A program made the translations under genes and the position numbers. This document shows, one piece after another, positions 35,082-44,502 of a DNA stretch of 64,000 nt; positions within the stretch are counted from its first letter, which is position 1, and each line of letters starts with the position of its first letter. The notes beneath the pieces are model-generated. The model saw nothing but the letters and a program-made list of their open reading frames with translations, searched no databases and was not told where the DNA came from. The stretch lies in contig NZ_VIRF01000065.1 of the NCBI RefSeq assembly GCF_008107685.1, forward strand, positions 1 through 64,000. The letters run 5' to 3'. The DNA comes from Novosphingobium sp. BW1 (GTDB taxonomy: Bacteria > Pseudomonadota > Alphaproteobacteria > Sphingomonadales > Sphingomonadaceae).

Positions 35082-35918
35082 CTATTTTCCGGCCAGCTTT
35101 TCCTCGCATGCGGCCATTTCCGACTTCAACCACATCGTTTCGGACAGGTTAGAGCCACTGGATGCGGAGAGCAGAAGGTGCAGCGCTTCGCGCTTGGCAC
35201 CCAGCGCTTCGGTATTATCCGGGTGAACGTGCAGGACGATGTCGCACAGGTGGATCGCCTCGAGCGGTTCGCTCTTTGCAGCATGGTCCCGGGCGCGCGA
35301 AGCGAGGGCATTGGCCCCGGCCAGTTCGACGAGGTCGGCATGGACGGTGTCTTGGGGCACGCCGTAAAGCTCGGTCGTGCTCTCATAGCGGAACCACCCG
35401 GTGTACTCGTGCCAAATGGCTTTGACTGTCCAGCTGGTCTTGCCGTGCATCTGCGCGATGGCGATGTATTCCGGTATCTCGACGGTGCGCATCAGTTCGG
35501 GCAGCGATTTTCCCGCATTCATGCCCTCCAGCGTGGCGTGGAGGACATGCGAGACAGCGGCCTTGACGCGGTCGAGGTCGGCGCGGATGCACTGGGCACC
35601 GACAATGGGATCGCCGTGCCCGGTCACGAGGATTTCTGCAGCCAGTGCCCGCACACGTTCCAGCAAGGCCAGGAAGGTGCGCACCGAGCGCGGCCGGTCG
35701 CCGCGCAGGGTGTTGAAGTTGGGCATCGAAAGCCAGACCGGCCCGAACAGGTTGCCGGTGAAGGTGATGCGCTCTTCGGGCAGCCAGACACTCAGCGCAT
35801 CGGTAGTCTCGCCCTCGGGCGTGTGGAGCAGTTCGAAGCGGCGGTGGCCACGCGTGAAGGCATGTCCGTCCACGCTCTCCCTCGTGTTGCCGCCGTGGTC
35901 CGGCGCGTTGGGCGCAGA
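35082..35918 (-). pseudogene. 5'-truncated MBL-fold alkylsulfatase-like gene
   Basis: The frame encodes the C-terminal part of a metallo-beta-lactamase-fold hydrolase with an alkylsulfatase dimerisation domain: FELLHTPEGETTDALSVWLP, FTGNLFGPVW, VTGHGDPI, SWTVKAIWHEYTGWF and TTELYGVP. The N-terminal half with the HxHxDH metal motif is missing. Upstream the frame reaches a stop at 35919-35921, and a GTG at 35871-35873 is the only plausible restart. The lost part would have lain where the sulfotransferase gene now begins, so a rearrangement is likely. Without the main zinc ligands the product should not be active. Confidence 0.75.
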
Positions 35919-36048
35919 TCATGACGCGGCGAGGGGGCGTTCCAGCGCCGCATGGTGACAATCGTGCAAGCGATATGGCCCCTGCCGCGATTGTCCACGC
36001 CCTGCCTGCAGGGTCAATCCTGCGGCAAACAGGAGGGAGAGGGATTCC

Positions 36049-37197
36049 ATGTCGGGGTTCAACGTCGACCAGCTGATCGAGACGGCCTGCTTTCGCACCG
36101 GGCGCGAGGATTTCGGCCGCGACAGCTTTCGCGAAGGACTGGAGATCCTGGTCGCGGACATCAACGCAGAAGACCGGCCTGCGCCCTTGGTCGAGCGTTT
36201 CCGGGGCGATCTTGTCCAGAATCTGGCGCTGCGCCTCAAGACGATCGACTACCACAAGGCGCATCCCGAGATCCGCGAGCGGGCTATCGCAAAGCCGGTC
36301 TTCGTCTTCGGCATCCCGCGCACGGGCACCACGCTCCTCTCCAATCTCCTCAATGCCGATCCGGCGCGTCGCTCGGCGCTGACATGGGAGATCGAGGACC
36401 CGTTTCCGCCGGTGGCCGAAGGGGCTCTCACCAGCGACATGCGCGCGGTGAAGAAGCTGGAGGAGGAGACGATGCGGCTCGAAGCGATGCCCGAGATGGG
36501 CAAGTACTACCGCAACTCGGCGACCTATCCCAACGAGTGCATCTTCTTCATGGCGCACGATTTCAAGGCTTTGAGCCTAGAATCGCGCGGCAAGCTGCCC
36601 AACTACCGCGACTGGTACTTCCAGTGCGACATGACCAGTGCCTATACCTACCACAAGCAGTTCCTGCAGGTGCTTCAGCACCACCAGGGCGGGATCTGGA
36701 ACCTCAAGATGCCCAGCCACGCGCTCTGGCTCGACACGTTGAAGACGGTCTATCCCGATGCACGGCTGGTCTGGACGCACCGCGATCCGCTGACCGCGAT
36801 GGGCAGTTTCTGCTCGATCATCAGTCTGGCGCACAAGGGCTATGCCGGGCGGGTCGACAGCGAATGGGTCGCGCAGAATTGCACCTTCCAGGCGTTGGAA
36901 CATGCCAACCGGATCATGGACTATCGCGAAGCCTGCGGTGAGGAGAGTATCGTCGATGTCCACTACGCTGTGCTCAGGGATGATCCGCTGGGGCAGATGA
37001 AGGCGCTCTATGCCGCGCTCGGCGATGAATGGACCCCCGAGGCGGAAGAAGGCATGACCCGCTGGCTGGCCGCAAACCCGCAGGACAAGTTCGGCCAGCA
37101 CGAATACAAGCTGGCGCAGTTTGGCCTCGACGAGGCGCAGTTGCGGCCAGAATTTGATCGCTATCTGGCGCGCTATGACGTAGCGCGTGAGGGATGA
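36049..37197 (+). CDS. PAPS-dependent sulfotransferase
   Basis: This 382-residue sulfotransferase-fold protein would transfer sulfate from PAPS to a hydroxyl group. The PAPS phosphate loop is FGIPRTGTTLLSNL (residues 87-100), and the 3'-phosphate region appears as LVWTHRDPLTAMGS. GGAGGGAGAGGG precedes the ATG. It overlaps the next gene (TetR) as ATGA. Its closeness to a broken alkylsulfatase-like gene and, 5 kb on, a secreted arylsulfatase hints at sulfate-ester chemistry in this region. Confidence 0.85.
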   Translation: MSGFNVDQLIETACFRTGREDFGRDSFREGLEILVADINAEDRPAPLVERFRGDLVQNLALRLKTIDYHKAHPEIRERAIAKPVFVFGIPRTGTTLLSNLLNADPARRSALTWEIEDPFPPVAEGALTSDMRAVKKLEEETMRLEAMPEMGKYYRNSATYPNECIFFMAHDFKALSLESRGKLPNYRDWYFQCDMTSAYTYHKQFLQVLQHHQGGIWNLKMPSHALWLDTLKTVYPDARLVWTHRDPLTAMGSFCSIISLAHKGYAGRVDSEWVAQNCTFQALEHANRIMDYREACGEESIVDVHYAVLRDDPLGQMKALYAALGDEWTPEAEEGMTRWLAANPQDKFGQHEYKLAQFGLDEAQLRPEFDRYLARYDVAREG

Positions 37198-37904
37198 GCG
37201 AGCCCGTCCCCCCGCTGGCCCCTGCGCGTACCAAGCGCGTGCGCAACCCTGCCGAGACCCGACGCACGATCCTCGAGGCCGCGACCCGGCTGATCGCCCA
37301 GCAGGGCAGCGATGCGGTCAGCGTCTCGGCTGTGGCGCATCTTGCCAAGGTCAACCGCGGGACGGCCTACCAGCACTTCCAGTCGCGCGACGAACTGGTG
37401 GCGGCGGCCATGGAATGGGTGTCGGACCGTCTGATGCGCGCGGTATTCGGGGCGCCCGAGGAGGTGGTCGAGCGGCAGGTCGAAGATGTCGACATTCCCG
37501 AGACGATGTACCGCCTTGTGCGCTTTGCGACCGAGAACGCGGATGTCTGCCGCAGCTGGCTCTTGCAGATCCTGGCTTCGCCCAACCCGACCGCTGACCC
37601 CTTCTGGCGCGAATTTCAGGGCTCGCTCGAACGTTTCACGCAGACCGAACTGGCGCAAGAGCATGTCGATGCCGAGGCGATGTCTGTGCTGGTCCTTTCG
37701 GGCATTTTCCTGTGGCCGGTCTGGGTGCGCGCGCACGCCGCTGACGAGGGCGACCGGGCCAAGCTTGCCTTGCGCATGAGCCGGGAAATCCTGCGCCTTT
37801 CGATGTTCGGCTCGATGAAACCCGAGATGTTTCCCGAGGTGGTCGCGCGCCTGCGGACCCCGATCAGCCCCGACGACGAGGTCGATATAGCGGGCGGGCG
37901 ATGA
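37194..37904 (+). CDS. TetR-family transcriptional regulator
   Basis: A 236-residue repressor. Residues 20-70 form the DNA-binding helix-turn-helix (AETRRTILEAATRLIAQQGS, then VSVSAVAHLAKVNRGTAYQH, then FQSRDELVAA), and a helical ligand-binding domain follows. It is coupled to the sulfotransferase gene and probably controls it and the operon at 38021. Confidence 0.88.
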   Translation: MSEPVPPLAPARTKRVRNPAETRRTILEAATRLIAQQGSDAVSVSAVAHLAKVNRGTAYQHFQSRDELVAAAMEWVSDRLMRAVFGAPEEVVERQVEDVDIPETMYRLVRFATENADVCRSWLLQILASPNPTADPFWREFQGSLERFTQTELAQEHVDAEAMSVLVLSGIFLWPVWVRAHAADEGDRAKLALRMSREILRLSMFGSMKPEMFPEVVARLRTPISPDDEVDIAGGR

Positions 37905-38020
37905 ATCGCCTGCGCGCCGGTTTCGCTGCTGAAATTGCCGCGCGCCTTTGCAAGAGTGCTTCTCACACATAGCGGCCCGGGCGGGCCGGTTCACGCACAG
38001 CGGATTGAGGAAGAGCGTCC

Positions 38021-39004
38021 ATGTTCAAGGCCATCCAGATCGAGAAGACCGACGAGGGACAGCAAGTCTCGCTGACCCAGTTGGAGGAAAGCGCGCTGCC
38101 CGAAGGCGATGTCACGATCGACGTCGCCTATTCGACTCTCAACTTCAAGGACGGCCTTGCGATCACCGGCTCGAGTCCCGTGGTGCGCATCTGGCCGATC
38201 GTGCCGGGCATCGACCTTGCAGGAACCGTGCGCGAAAGTTCGCACCCCGACTATGCAGCAGGCGACAAGGTCGTCCTTAACGGCTGGGGCGTGGGGGAAA
38301 CGCATTGGGGGGGGCTTTCACAGGTCGCCCGCCTCAAGGGCGACTGGCTGGTGCCGCTGCCCCAGGCCTTCAGCGAGAAGCAGGCCATGGCCATAGGCAC
38401 GGCGGGCTACACCTCGGCGTTGTGCGTTGAAGCGCTGGTCGAGGCGGGCGTCACCCCTGAACAGGGCCCGGTGCTGGTCACCGGCGCGACCGGCGGGGTG
38501 GGTTCGGTGGCGATCGCGCTGCTCAAGGCCGCGGGCTTCACCGTCCACGCGCTGACCGGCAAGATGGCCGAGGCCGACTATCTCAAGGGCCTGGGCGCCG
38601 ACGAGGTCGTTGATCGCGCAACGATGAGCGAGAAGGGCAAGCCGCTCCAGAAGGAACTGTGGGCGGGCGTCGTTGATACGGCAGGCAGCTTCACGCTTGC
38701 CAACGCCTGTGCGCAGACCAAGTACGGCGGCGCGGTCGCGGCCTGCGGCTTGGCGCAAGGCTTCGATCTGCCCGCAACCGTCATGCCCTTCATCCTGCGC
38801 GGTGTGCGCTTGCTGGGCGTGGACAGCGTGATGGCGCCAAAGGCCAATCGCCTTAAAGCCTGGGAGCGCCTCGCGCGGGATCTCGATCCGGCCAAACTTG
38901 AGGCCATCGGCCAGGAGATCGGTCTTGGCGAGGCCATCGATGCGGCGGCGCGGTTCATGTCGGGCGAGGTGAAGGGCCGCTACATCGTCGACGTCAACGC
39001 CTGA
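38021..39004 (+). CDS. acuI: AcuI/YhdH-type NADPH acryloyl-CoA reductase
   Basis: A 327-residue zinc-free medium-chain dehydrogenase. Signature blocks are STLNFKDGLAITGSSPVVR, PIVPGIDLAGTV, VLNGWGVGETHWGG and the NADPH loop VTGATGGVGSVA. AcuI reduces acryloyl-CoA to propionyl-CoA. In this setting it may reduce another short enoyl-CoA released by beta-oxidation. It begins an operon with a CoA ligase, a SnoaL-like protein, a sulfatase and an SDR. Confidence 0.82.
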   Translation: MFKAIQIEKTDEGQQVSLTQLEESALPEGDVTIDVAYSTLNFKDGLAITGSSPVVRIWPIVPGIDLAGTVRESSHPDYAAGDKVVLNGWGVGETHWGGLSQVARLKGDWLVPLPQAFSEKQAMAIGTAGYTSALCVEALVEAGVTPEQGPVLVTGATGGVGSVAIALLKAAGFTVHALTGKMAEADYLKGLGADEVVDRATMSEKGKPLQKELWAGVVDTAGSFTLANACAQTKYGGAVAACGLAQGFDLPATVMPFILRGVRLLGVDSVMAPKANRLKAWERLARDLDPAKLEAIGQEIGLGEAIDAAARFMSGEVKGRYIVDVNA

Positions 39005-39017
39005 GCGGGGGCAGGCC

Positions 39018-40697
39018 ATGGCAACGCCGCTCTCTGTCATCCAAGGTCCCCCTCTGGCCGATGAGGAGGGACTGGGCGCCCTGACCCTGCCGGGCTGGCT
39101 TCACGAGGTCTGCGAAGCGGGCGGGACGAACGAGGCGCTGGTCTTTCATGAAGGCGGCGTGCGCGTCGCCTGGACCTACGCCGACCTTTTGGAACAGGCA
39201 CACAAGGTGGCGCGCGCTCTGCTCGCCTGTGGGACGGGCAAGGGCACGCGGGTGGGCGTCCTGATGACCAACCGGCCCGAGTTCCTGGCGGCCGTCTGGG
39301 GCACCGCGCTGGCCGGCGGTGTGGCGACTACGCTCAACACCTTCTCGACGCAGGCCGAACTGGCGCATCTTCTCAAGGTTTCGGGTGTTTCGGTGCTGCT
39401 GATGGAACGGCAGGTCCTGAAGAAGGACTTTGCCGCGATGCTGGCGGGAATCGAACCGGCCGTGGCCGGCGCGCGCGGCGGGGCGATCCATGCCCCGGGC
39501 CTACCCTTCCTGCGCCATGTAGCAGCCGTGGGAGCCGCGCCCGACGGAATCGAGGACTGGGATATGTTTCTCGCGCGTGGAGAGGCCATCGCTCCCGCGC
39601 TGGTCGAGGCGAGCGCGGCCACGGTCACACCGGCCGATCCGGGCGTCCTCTTCTTTTCCTCGGGCTCGACCGCGATGCCCAAGGGTATCCTATCCTCGCA
39701 CCGCGCGGTCACTCTGCAGCTGTGGCGCTGGCGACGCTTCTACCAGACGAAGGCCGACGCGCGCACCTGGTCGGCTAACGGCTTCTTCTTCTCGGGCAAT
39801 TTCGGGATGGCTATAGGCGGGACGTTGTCGGCGGGTGGCGCGCTGGTCCTGCAAGCGACCTTCCAGGCCGAAGAGGCGCTCGATCTGATGGCGCGCGAAG
39901 GCGCGAGCATGGCGATTGCATGGCCTCACCAGTGGGCGCAGCTTGCAGCCGCGCCCAATTTCGCCGACGTCGACCTGTCCGCGATGAAATACGTTTCGGC
40001 TCGCCACGCCTTTGGCCAGCATCCCACGATCACGACCAACTGGGACGAGCCGATGGCGGCCTATGGAAATACCGAGACTTTCACGATCAGCGCGATCTAT
40101 CCGTCCGGTACGCCCGAGGCCGAAAAAGCGGGTTCAAGCGGGGTGCCGCAGCCAGGCATGACTTTCAAGATCGTCGACCCGCTGAGCGGAGAGACAGTGC
40201 CTGTGGGCGAACGCGGCGAGATCGCGGTCAAGGGCCCGACGCTGATGATGGGATACCTGGGTATCCCGCTCGACGAGACGCTCGATGCTGAGGGCTTCTT
40301 CTGTACTGGCGATGGCGGGCGCGTCGATGCGGCCGGGCGCCTGTTCTGGGAGGGGCGGCTCAACGACATCATCAAGACCGGCGGGGCCAATGTCTCGCCT
40401 CTGGAGATCGATGCGGTGATCCGCCAGTGTCCGGGCGTCCGGCTCAACCAGACAGTGGGGGTACCGCATGATCTCCTGGGCGAGATCGTTGTCACCGCCG
40501 TCGTCCTGCAGGACGGCGCGGCACTGGACGAGGAACACGTGCGCGCCTTCGCTAAGCGCACGCTTGCCAGCTACAAGGTGCCGCGCCGCGTGCTGTTCTT
40601 TGCCGAAGAGGATCTCAAGACCACCGGATCGGCCAAGATCAAGACGGCGGACCTGCGCGAAATGGCCGCGCGGCGGCTGGAGGGAGAGCTGGCATGA
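39018..40697 (+). CDS. AMP-dependent acyl-CoA synthetase
   Basis: A 559-residue ANL-family ligase with FFSSGSTAMPKGIL (phosphate loop), AYGNTET, CTGDGGRVDAAGRLFWEGR and a C-terminal lysine in GSAKIKT. It lies 13 bases after acuI and overlaps the next gene as ATGA. It is the third CoA ligase in the window. The substrate is not predictable. Confidence 0.9.
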   Translation: MATPLSVIQGPPLADEEGLGALTLPGWLHEVCEAGGTNEALVFHEGGVRVAWTYADLLEQAHKVARALLACGTGKGTRVGVLMTNRPEFLAAVWGTALAGGVATTLNTFSTQAELAHLLKVSGVSVLLMERQVLKKDFAAMLAGIEPAVAGARGGAIHAPGLPFLRHVAAVGAAPDGIEDWDMFLARGEAIAPALVEASAATVTPADPGVLFFSSGSTAMPKGILSSHRAVTLQLWRWRRFYQTKADARTWSANGFFFSGNFGMAIGGTLSAGGALVLQATFQAEEALDLMAREGASMAIAWPHQWAQLAAAPNFADVDLSAMKYVSARHAFGQHPTITTNWDEPMAAYGNTETFTISAIYPSGTPEAEKAGSSGVPQPGMTFKIVDPLSGETVPVGERGEIAVKGPTLMMGYLGIPLDETLDAEGFFCTGDGGRVDAAGRLFWEGRLNDIIKTGGANVSPLEIDAVIRQCPGVRLNQTVGVPHDLLGEIVVTAVVLQDGAALDEEHVRAFAKRTLASYKVPRRVLFFAEEDLKTTGSAKIKTADLREMAARRLEGELA

Positions 40698-41059
40698 CCG
40701 ACTTCGGGGAGATCCAGAAACTCAAGGACCGCTATTGCCAGGCCGCCGATTCCTTCACGCAGGACCGTGAGGCCGCCATTGTGCGGCTGATGACGCTGTT
40801 CACCCCGGATGTTACCGCCGACTACGGTTTTGGCGAAATGGACGAGGCGCTCGCTATCTGCACGCTGCTCACCGACAGGATCGGTGGGGGCAGCGAATGG
40901 ATGGTCCACAATCTGCATTTGCCGTGCATCACGGTAGAGGGTAACACGGCCAGCGCGGATTGCACGGTGAACGTGCGCATGAAACGGCGAGGCAGCGGCC
41001 AGGTCGACTTCGTCTTTGGCCGTTACCGCGGTGAATTCCGGCACGCCGAAGGCGTCTGA
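40694..41059 (+). CDS. SnoaL/NTF2-fold protein (second)
   Basis: A 121-residue small protein starting MTDFGEIQKLKDRYCQAADS, with the predicted curved sheet in the second half (ASADCTVNVRMKRRGSGQ). It resembles SnoaL-like cyclases and isomerases but is short at the C-terminus. It is translationally coupled to the CoA ligase. Whether it is an enzyme or a binding protein is unknown. Confidence 0.65.
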   Translation: MTDFGEIQKLKDRYCQAADSFTQDREAAIVRLMTLFTPDVTADYGFGEMDEALAICTLLTDRIGGGSEWMVHNLHLPCITVEGNTASADCTVNVRMKRRGSGQVDFVFGRYRGEFRHAEGV

Positions 41060-41121
41060 AGAAGACGCTGGGTGGCGTTCGACCGCTGCAAATAAGAGGC
41101 GAACGAAGCGAAGAGGGATCG

Positions 41122-43440
41122 ATGTACGGGAAGAGGATCGCGCTTGTTGGCGCCGCGGCGCTGGCGTTGTGCGCGCATGCCCACGCGCAGACGGGTGGCG
41201 GACCATCGCGCGGCGTGCTGCCGATCGCAGCGTCTGCCTTTAATGGGGCCATTGCGTCGGCGGTGGGAGAATCGCAGCCGGCAACGCCCTTCCGTGTGAC
41301 GGCCCCTGCAAACGCGCTCAATGTTTTCCTGTTCATGAGCGACGATGTCGGGCTTGCGATGGCAAGCACCTTGGGCGGGCCGGTCCCCACGCCCAACCTT
41401 GATCGCATCGCGCAGGCCGGTGTGCGCTTCAATCCGTTCCACACCACGGGCATCTGCCCGCCCAGCCGCGCGGCCCTCCCGACCGGACGTGCCCACCACA
41501 ACGTGGGGTTTGGCCATCTTGCGGACCTTCCTGCAGGCTATCCCGGCTATACTGCGCAGATCCCGCCCGAAACCGCGCCGCTCACCAAGATTCTGAAGCT
41601 GAACGGCTACAACACCGCGATGTTCGGCAAGTCCCACAATGTGCGCCACGCCGATGCAAGCGTAGCCGGGCCTTTCGACCAGTGGCCAACCAGGCAGGGC
41701 TTCGAATATTTCTGGGGCATCATCGGGGGCGACAGCAACCAGTACGAGCCCGCGAACCGGGGCGCCACGCGCCTGCCGGACGTGGCCGAAGACGCGCCGA
41801 TGATGGAAGAACGACTGGGGAGCGAGGCCATCGACTGGGTTCACAACCAGCAGGCGGTGGCGCCCGATAAACCCTTCTTCCTCTATTATGCGCCAGGCTC
41901 GACCCATGTCCCGCACCAGGCCCCGGCGGATTGGATCGCGCGCTTTGCGGGCATGAAGGCGCAAGGGATCATTCCCGCGAATACGCAGCTGACCGCGCGT
42001 CCGGCGGAGGTCGTGGCGTGGGACGGCCTGTCGCGGGCGCGCCAGCGCTTCGCCGCGCGCAGCATGGAAGTGGCCGCCGCGATGCTGGCCTATCAGGATG
42101 CGCAGCTGGGCAGTGTGCTTGGCGAACTGGAGCGCACCGGCGAAAAGCGCAATTTGCTTACCATTTTCGTTATTGGCGACAATGGCGCCAGCGCGGAAAG
42201 CGGCAACGGGGGCACGCTCAACGAATTGGGCAAGATCGACGGGCTGACCGAGGACGAAGCCTGGCTGACGGCGAACCTGAATCGCATGGGTGGGCCGATG
42301 ACCTGCCAGGCCTGCCCCGCAGGCTGGGCCTGGGCGATGAACACGCCGCTGCGCTGGACCAAGCAGTACGCCTCGATGCTGGGAGGCATTTGCAACGGCA
42401 TCATCCTGCGCTGGAACGAGCGCGCTGCAGCGCCCGGTTCGGTCTGCGCGCGCTTCGGGCATCTTATTGATATCGCGCCCACGATCATCGAGGCCGCACA
42501 GCTGCCCGTGCCCGTGCCCGTGCCCGTGCCCGTGCCCCTGAGTGTGAACGGTGTGGCGCAGCGCCCAATGGACGGGAAAAGCCTGTTCTCCACGCTCGAT
42601 GCCTGCACGCCGGACCATACCAGCACCCAGTATTTCGAGATGGGGGGCAAGACCGGGCTGTGGCACGACAGCTGGTTCCTTGCCCAGGACGACGGCCGCA
42701 CGCCATGGATGCTGGCGCCGCCCGCCGATGCCCCGCGCGACTGGCAGCTTTACAACTTGCGCAAGGACTATTCGCAGAGCTGCGATGTCGCCGCCGCGAG
42801 CCCGGCGAAAGTGGCTGAGATGGTCACCATGTGGGAGCGCGAGGCCGAGGCGAACCATGTCTATCCACTCGACCGCTGCTTCGGCTCCCTGCGCGTGGCG
42901 GATCATCGTCCGCAGGGGCGCAGCCAGTTCGATTACTGGGCCATGGGCGTCAGTGTTCCGGCTCTGAGCGGGCCGGTGTGCGCTCGCCGCTCGTTCAACC
43001 TGAGCGCCGAAATCGCCCCGGCATCGGCCAATGCCTCTGGCGTCGTCGTGGCCTATGGCAGTCGCTTTGCAGGATGGAGCCTCTATCGCGACAAGGACCG
43101 CCCGGTCATCACCTTTGCCGCTTCGAGCCACCCGGTCGATCCAGTGATGATCTGCGCCAAGGGACGCGGGGATCCGGGCAAGCCACTGGTCCTGCGCTTC
43201 AAGACGCCAGGCCCGCGTCAGGGTGCGACGCCGTCCTTGCGGTCGGGCGCGGACACGCTGGCCAGCGGTTCGGTGCGTTCGACCTTCCTGATGCCCGCCG
43301 GACTGGGTGAGACGTTGGATCTGGGCCGTGACATCGGCGTCGATGTCACCGCCTGTTTGGGCTGCGAGGGCACGTTCGCGGGCGAGATCCCCCACGTGGT
43401 GATTACGCTCGATCCTCCGGCCGCGAGAGGGGAACACTGA
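41122..43440 (+). CDS. Secreted sulfatase (arylsulfatase type, formylglycine)
   Basis: This 772-residue protein has a signal peptide (residues 1 to about 22, ending AHA-Q). The sulfatase active site ICPPSRAALPTGR carries Cys112, which is converted to formylglycine. The metal-binding pair is FMSDDVG (Asp74, Asp75), and GYNTAMFGKSHN is the second signature. It hydrolyses sulfate esters in the periplasm or outside the cell. A perfect (PV)5 tract lies near residue 465. It is followed at once by the SDR gene (TGATG overlap). No formylglycine-generating enzyme gene is visible here. Confidence 0.9.
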   Translation: MYGKRIALVGAAALALCAHAHAQTGGGPSRGVLPIAASAFNGAIASAVGESQPATPFRVTAPANALNVFLFMSDDVGLAMASTLGGPVPTPNLDRIAQAGVRFNPFHTTGICPPSRAALPTGRAHHNVGFGHLADLPAGYPGYTAQIPPETAPLTKILKLNGYNTAMFGKSHNVRHADASVAGPFDQWPTRQGFEYFWGIIGGDSNQYEPANRGATRLPDVAEDAPMMEERLGSEAIDWVHNQQAVAPDKPFFLYYAPGSTHVPHQAPADWIARFAGMKAQGIIPANTQLTARPAEVVAWDGLSRARQRFAARSMEVAAAMLAYQDAQLGSVLGELERTGEKRNLLTIFVIGDNGASAESGNGGTLNELGKIDGLTEDEAWLTANLNRMGGPMTCQACPAGWAWAMNTPLRWTKQYASMLGGICNGIILRWNERAAAPGSVCARFGHLIDIAPTIIEAAQLPVPVPVPVPVPLSVNGVAQRPMDGKSLFSTLDACTPDHTSTQYFEMGGKTGLWHDSWFLAQDDGRTPWMLAPPADAPRDWQLYNLRKDYSQSCDVAAASPAKVAEMVTMWEREAEANHVYPLDRCFGSLRVADHRPQGRSQFDYWAMGVSVPALSGPVCARRSFNLSAEIAPASANASGVVVAYGSRFAGWSLYRDKDRPVITFAASSHPVDPVMICAKGRGDPGKPLVLRFKTPGPRQGATPSLRSGADTLASGSVRSTFLMPAGLGETLDLGRDIGVDVTACLGCEGTFAGEIPHVVITLDPPAARGEH
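42505..42534 (+). repeat. Hexanucleotide microsatellite inside the sulfatase gene
   Basis: Five perfect copies of CCCGTG, then CCCCTG. It encodes (PV)5 followed by PL. Changes in copy number would add or remove two residues without shifting the frame. Confidence 0.95.
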
Positions 43441-44201
43441 TGGCCCGGATGGAGGGAAAGACCGTCCTCGTGACAGGCGCTGCAGGCGGCCTGGGCCTTG
43501 CCATTGCGCGTGCGTTTGCAGGCGAGGGCGCCCATGCCGTACTGGTTGATCGCGACGCGCAGCGCCTGGCCCAAAGCGTCGAGGAACTGCGCGGGACAGG
43601 AGCATCCTGCTCCGCGCAGGTTGCCGATCTGTCCGATGAAGACTCGATTCTGGCCCTGGCCGGTGAGGTCTGCGCGGCGCACGCCAGCCTCGATGTCCTC
43701 GTCAACAACGCCGGGCTTGCCTATGGCGAGATTGCCAGTGGCTTCTTCGGGCTGGGGCTTGCCAAATGGCAGCACTATCTGGCCGTGAACACGCTGGCGC
43801 CGCTGCTTCTGGCCGAACACTTGCGCGTCCCGCTGGCGCGCGCGGGCGGGCTTGTTATCAACCAGTCCTCGATGGCGAGCAACGTGCCGGGAACCGCTTA
43901 CGGGGTGACCAAGGCGGCGCTCAACGCGGTGACGTTCGGACTGGCGAGTCAGCTTGCGGGCGAGGGGGTGCGCTGCGTGGCGATTGCGCCGGGCATGATG
44001 GAGACCGAGGCCAGCAGCGGCGCGCTTGGCGAAGAGACTATGGCGCGTCTGACCGGGATGCAGCTTGCCCCGGCCCGGCCCGGCAGCCCTTCCGATATCG
44101 CCAACGCCTGCCTCTATCTCGCCTCGTGCGAGGGCAGCTTCCTCAACAACCTCGTGCTCCCGATCGACGCGGGAAATCGCCTGCGCGGTTATCGCGGCTG
44201 A
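43440..44201 (+). CDS. Short-chain dehydrogenase/reductase
   Basis: A 253-residue NAD(P) oxidoreductase with TGAAGGLG (cofactor loop), NNAG and the catalytic serine and tyrosine-lysine in NQSSMAS and YGVTK. It interconverts a hydroxyl and a keto group. Its placement after the sulfatase suggests oxidation of the alcohol freed by sulfate removal; this is inference. Confidence 0.9.
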   Translation: MARMEGKTVLVTGAAGGLGLAIARAFAGEGAHAVLVDRDAQRLAQSVEELRGTGASCSAQVADLSDEDSILALAGEVCAAHASLDVLVNNAGLAYGEIASGFFGLGLAKWQHYLAVNTLAPLLLAEHLRVPLARAGGLVINQSSMASNVPGTAYGVTKAALNAVTFGLASQLAGEGVRCVAIAPGMMETEASSGALGEETMARLTGMQLAPARPGSPSDIANACLYLASCEGSFLNNLVLPIDAGNRLRGYRG

Positions 44202-44502
44202 GCGGAGCCGCCGGAGCTTTGCGCAAGCCCTTGATTTGCGAAATTGATTCTACGCTACGGATCATTTGACTGAGGCGGAAATCGGCGGTTTTCCCAGGCA
44301 TAACGCCCCTGCGATAAAGCCCGCCTCGCCATTCCAACGATACAGAGCCTCTCGTACCAGTACGGGCGGCGACGATACTCCGATACTTCTGACCAGATGC
44401 GCGGGGAGCACCTGCCGACGGAGGAAGATCGGCCCGAGATAGAACGATAACAGGAACAGATGCGGCGCGAAGTGTCCGGTCTGACGAAAACGGGAGATGG
44501 TG
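44202..44502. other. Upstream regulatory region of the second TonB receptor
   Basis: No gene is supported. It contains the second operator-like palindrome (44301-44316) about 190 bases before the receptor start and a GGGAG ribosome-binding site at 44492-44496. Confidence 0.6.
44301..44322 (+). promoter_or_regulatory. Operator-like palindrome, copy 2
   Basis: TAACGC-CCCT-GCGATA, a 6-4-6 inverted repeat with one mismatch, followed by AAGCCC. Over 22 bases it differs at only two positions from the site at 22714, which lies before the Baeyer-Villiger gene. Confidence 0.5.

Noticed and set aside
42505-42534. CCCGTG repeats as a possible CRISPR or iteron array
   Set aside because: Units are contiguous hexamers in frame within a coding region, so a microsatellite is the simple explanation.
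41023-43605. Open frame of 860 codons on the minus strand
   Set aside because: Antisense of the sulfatase and SDR genes; low-complexity Arg/Gly/His composition.
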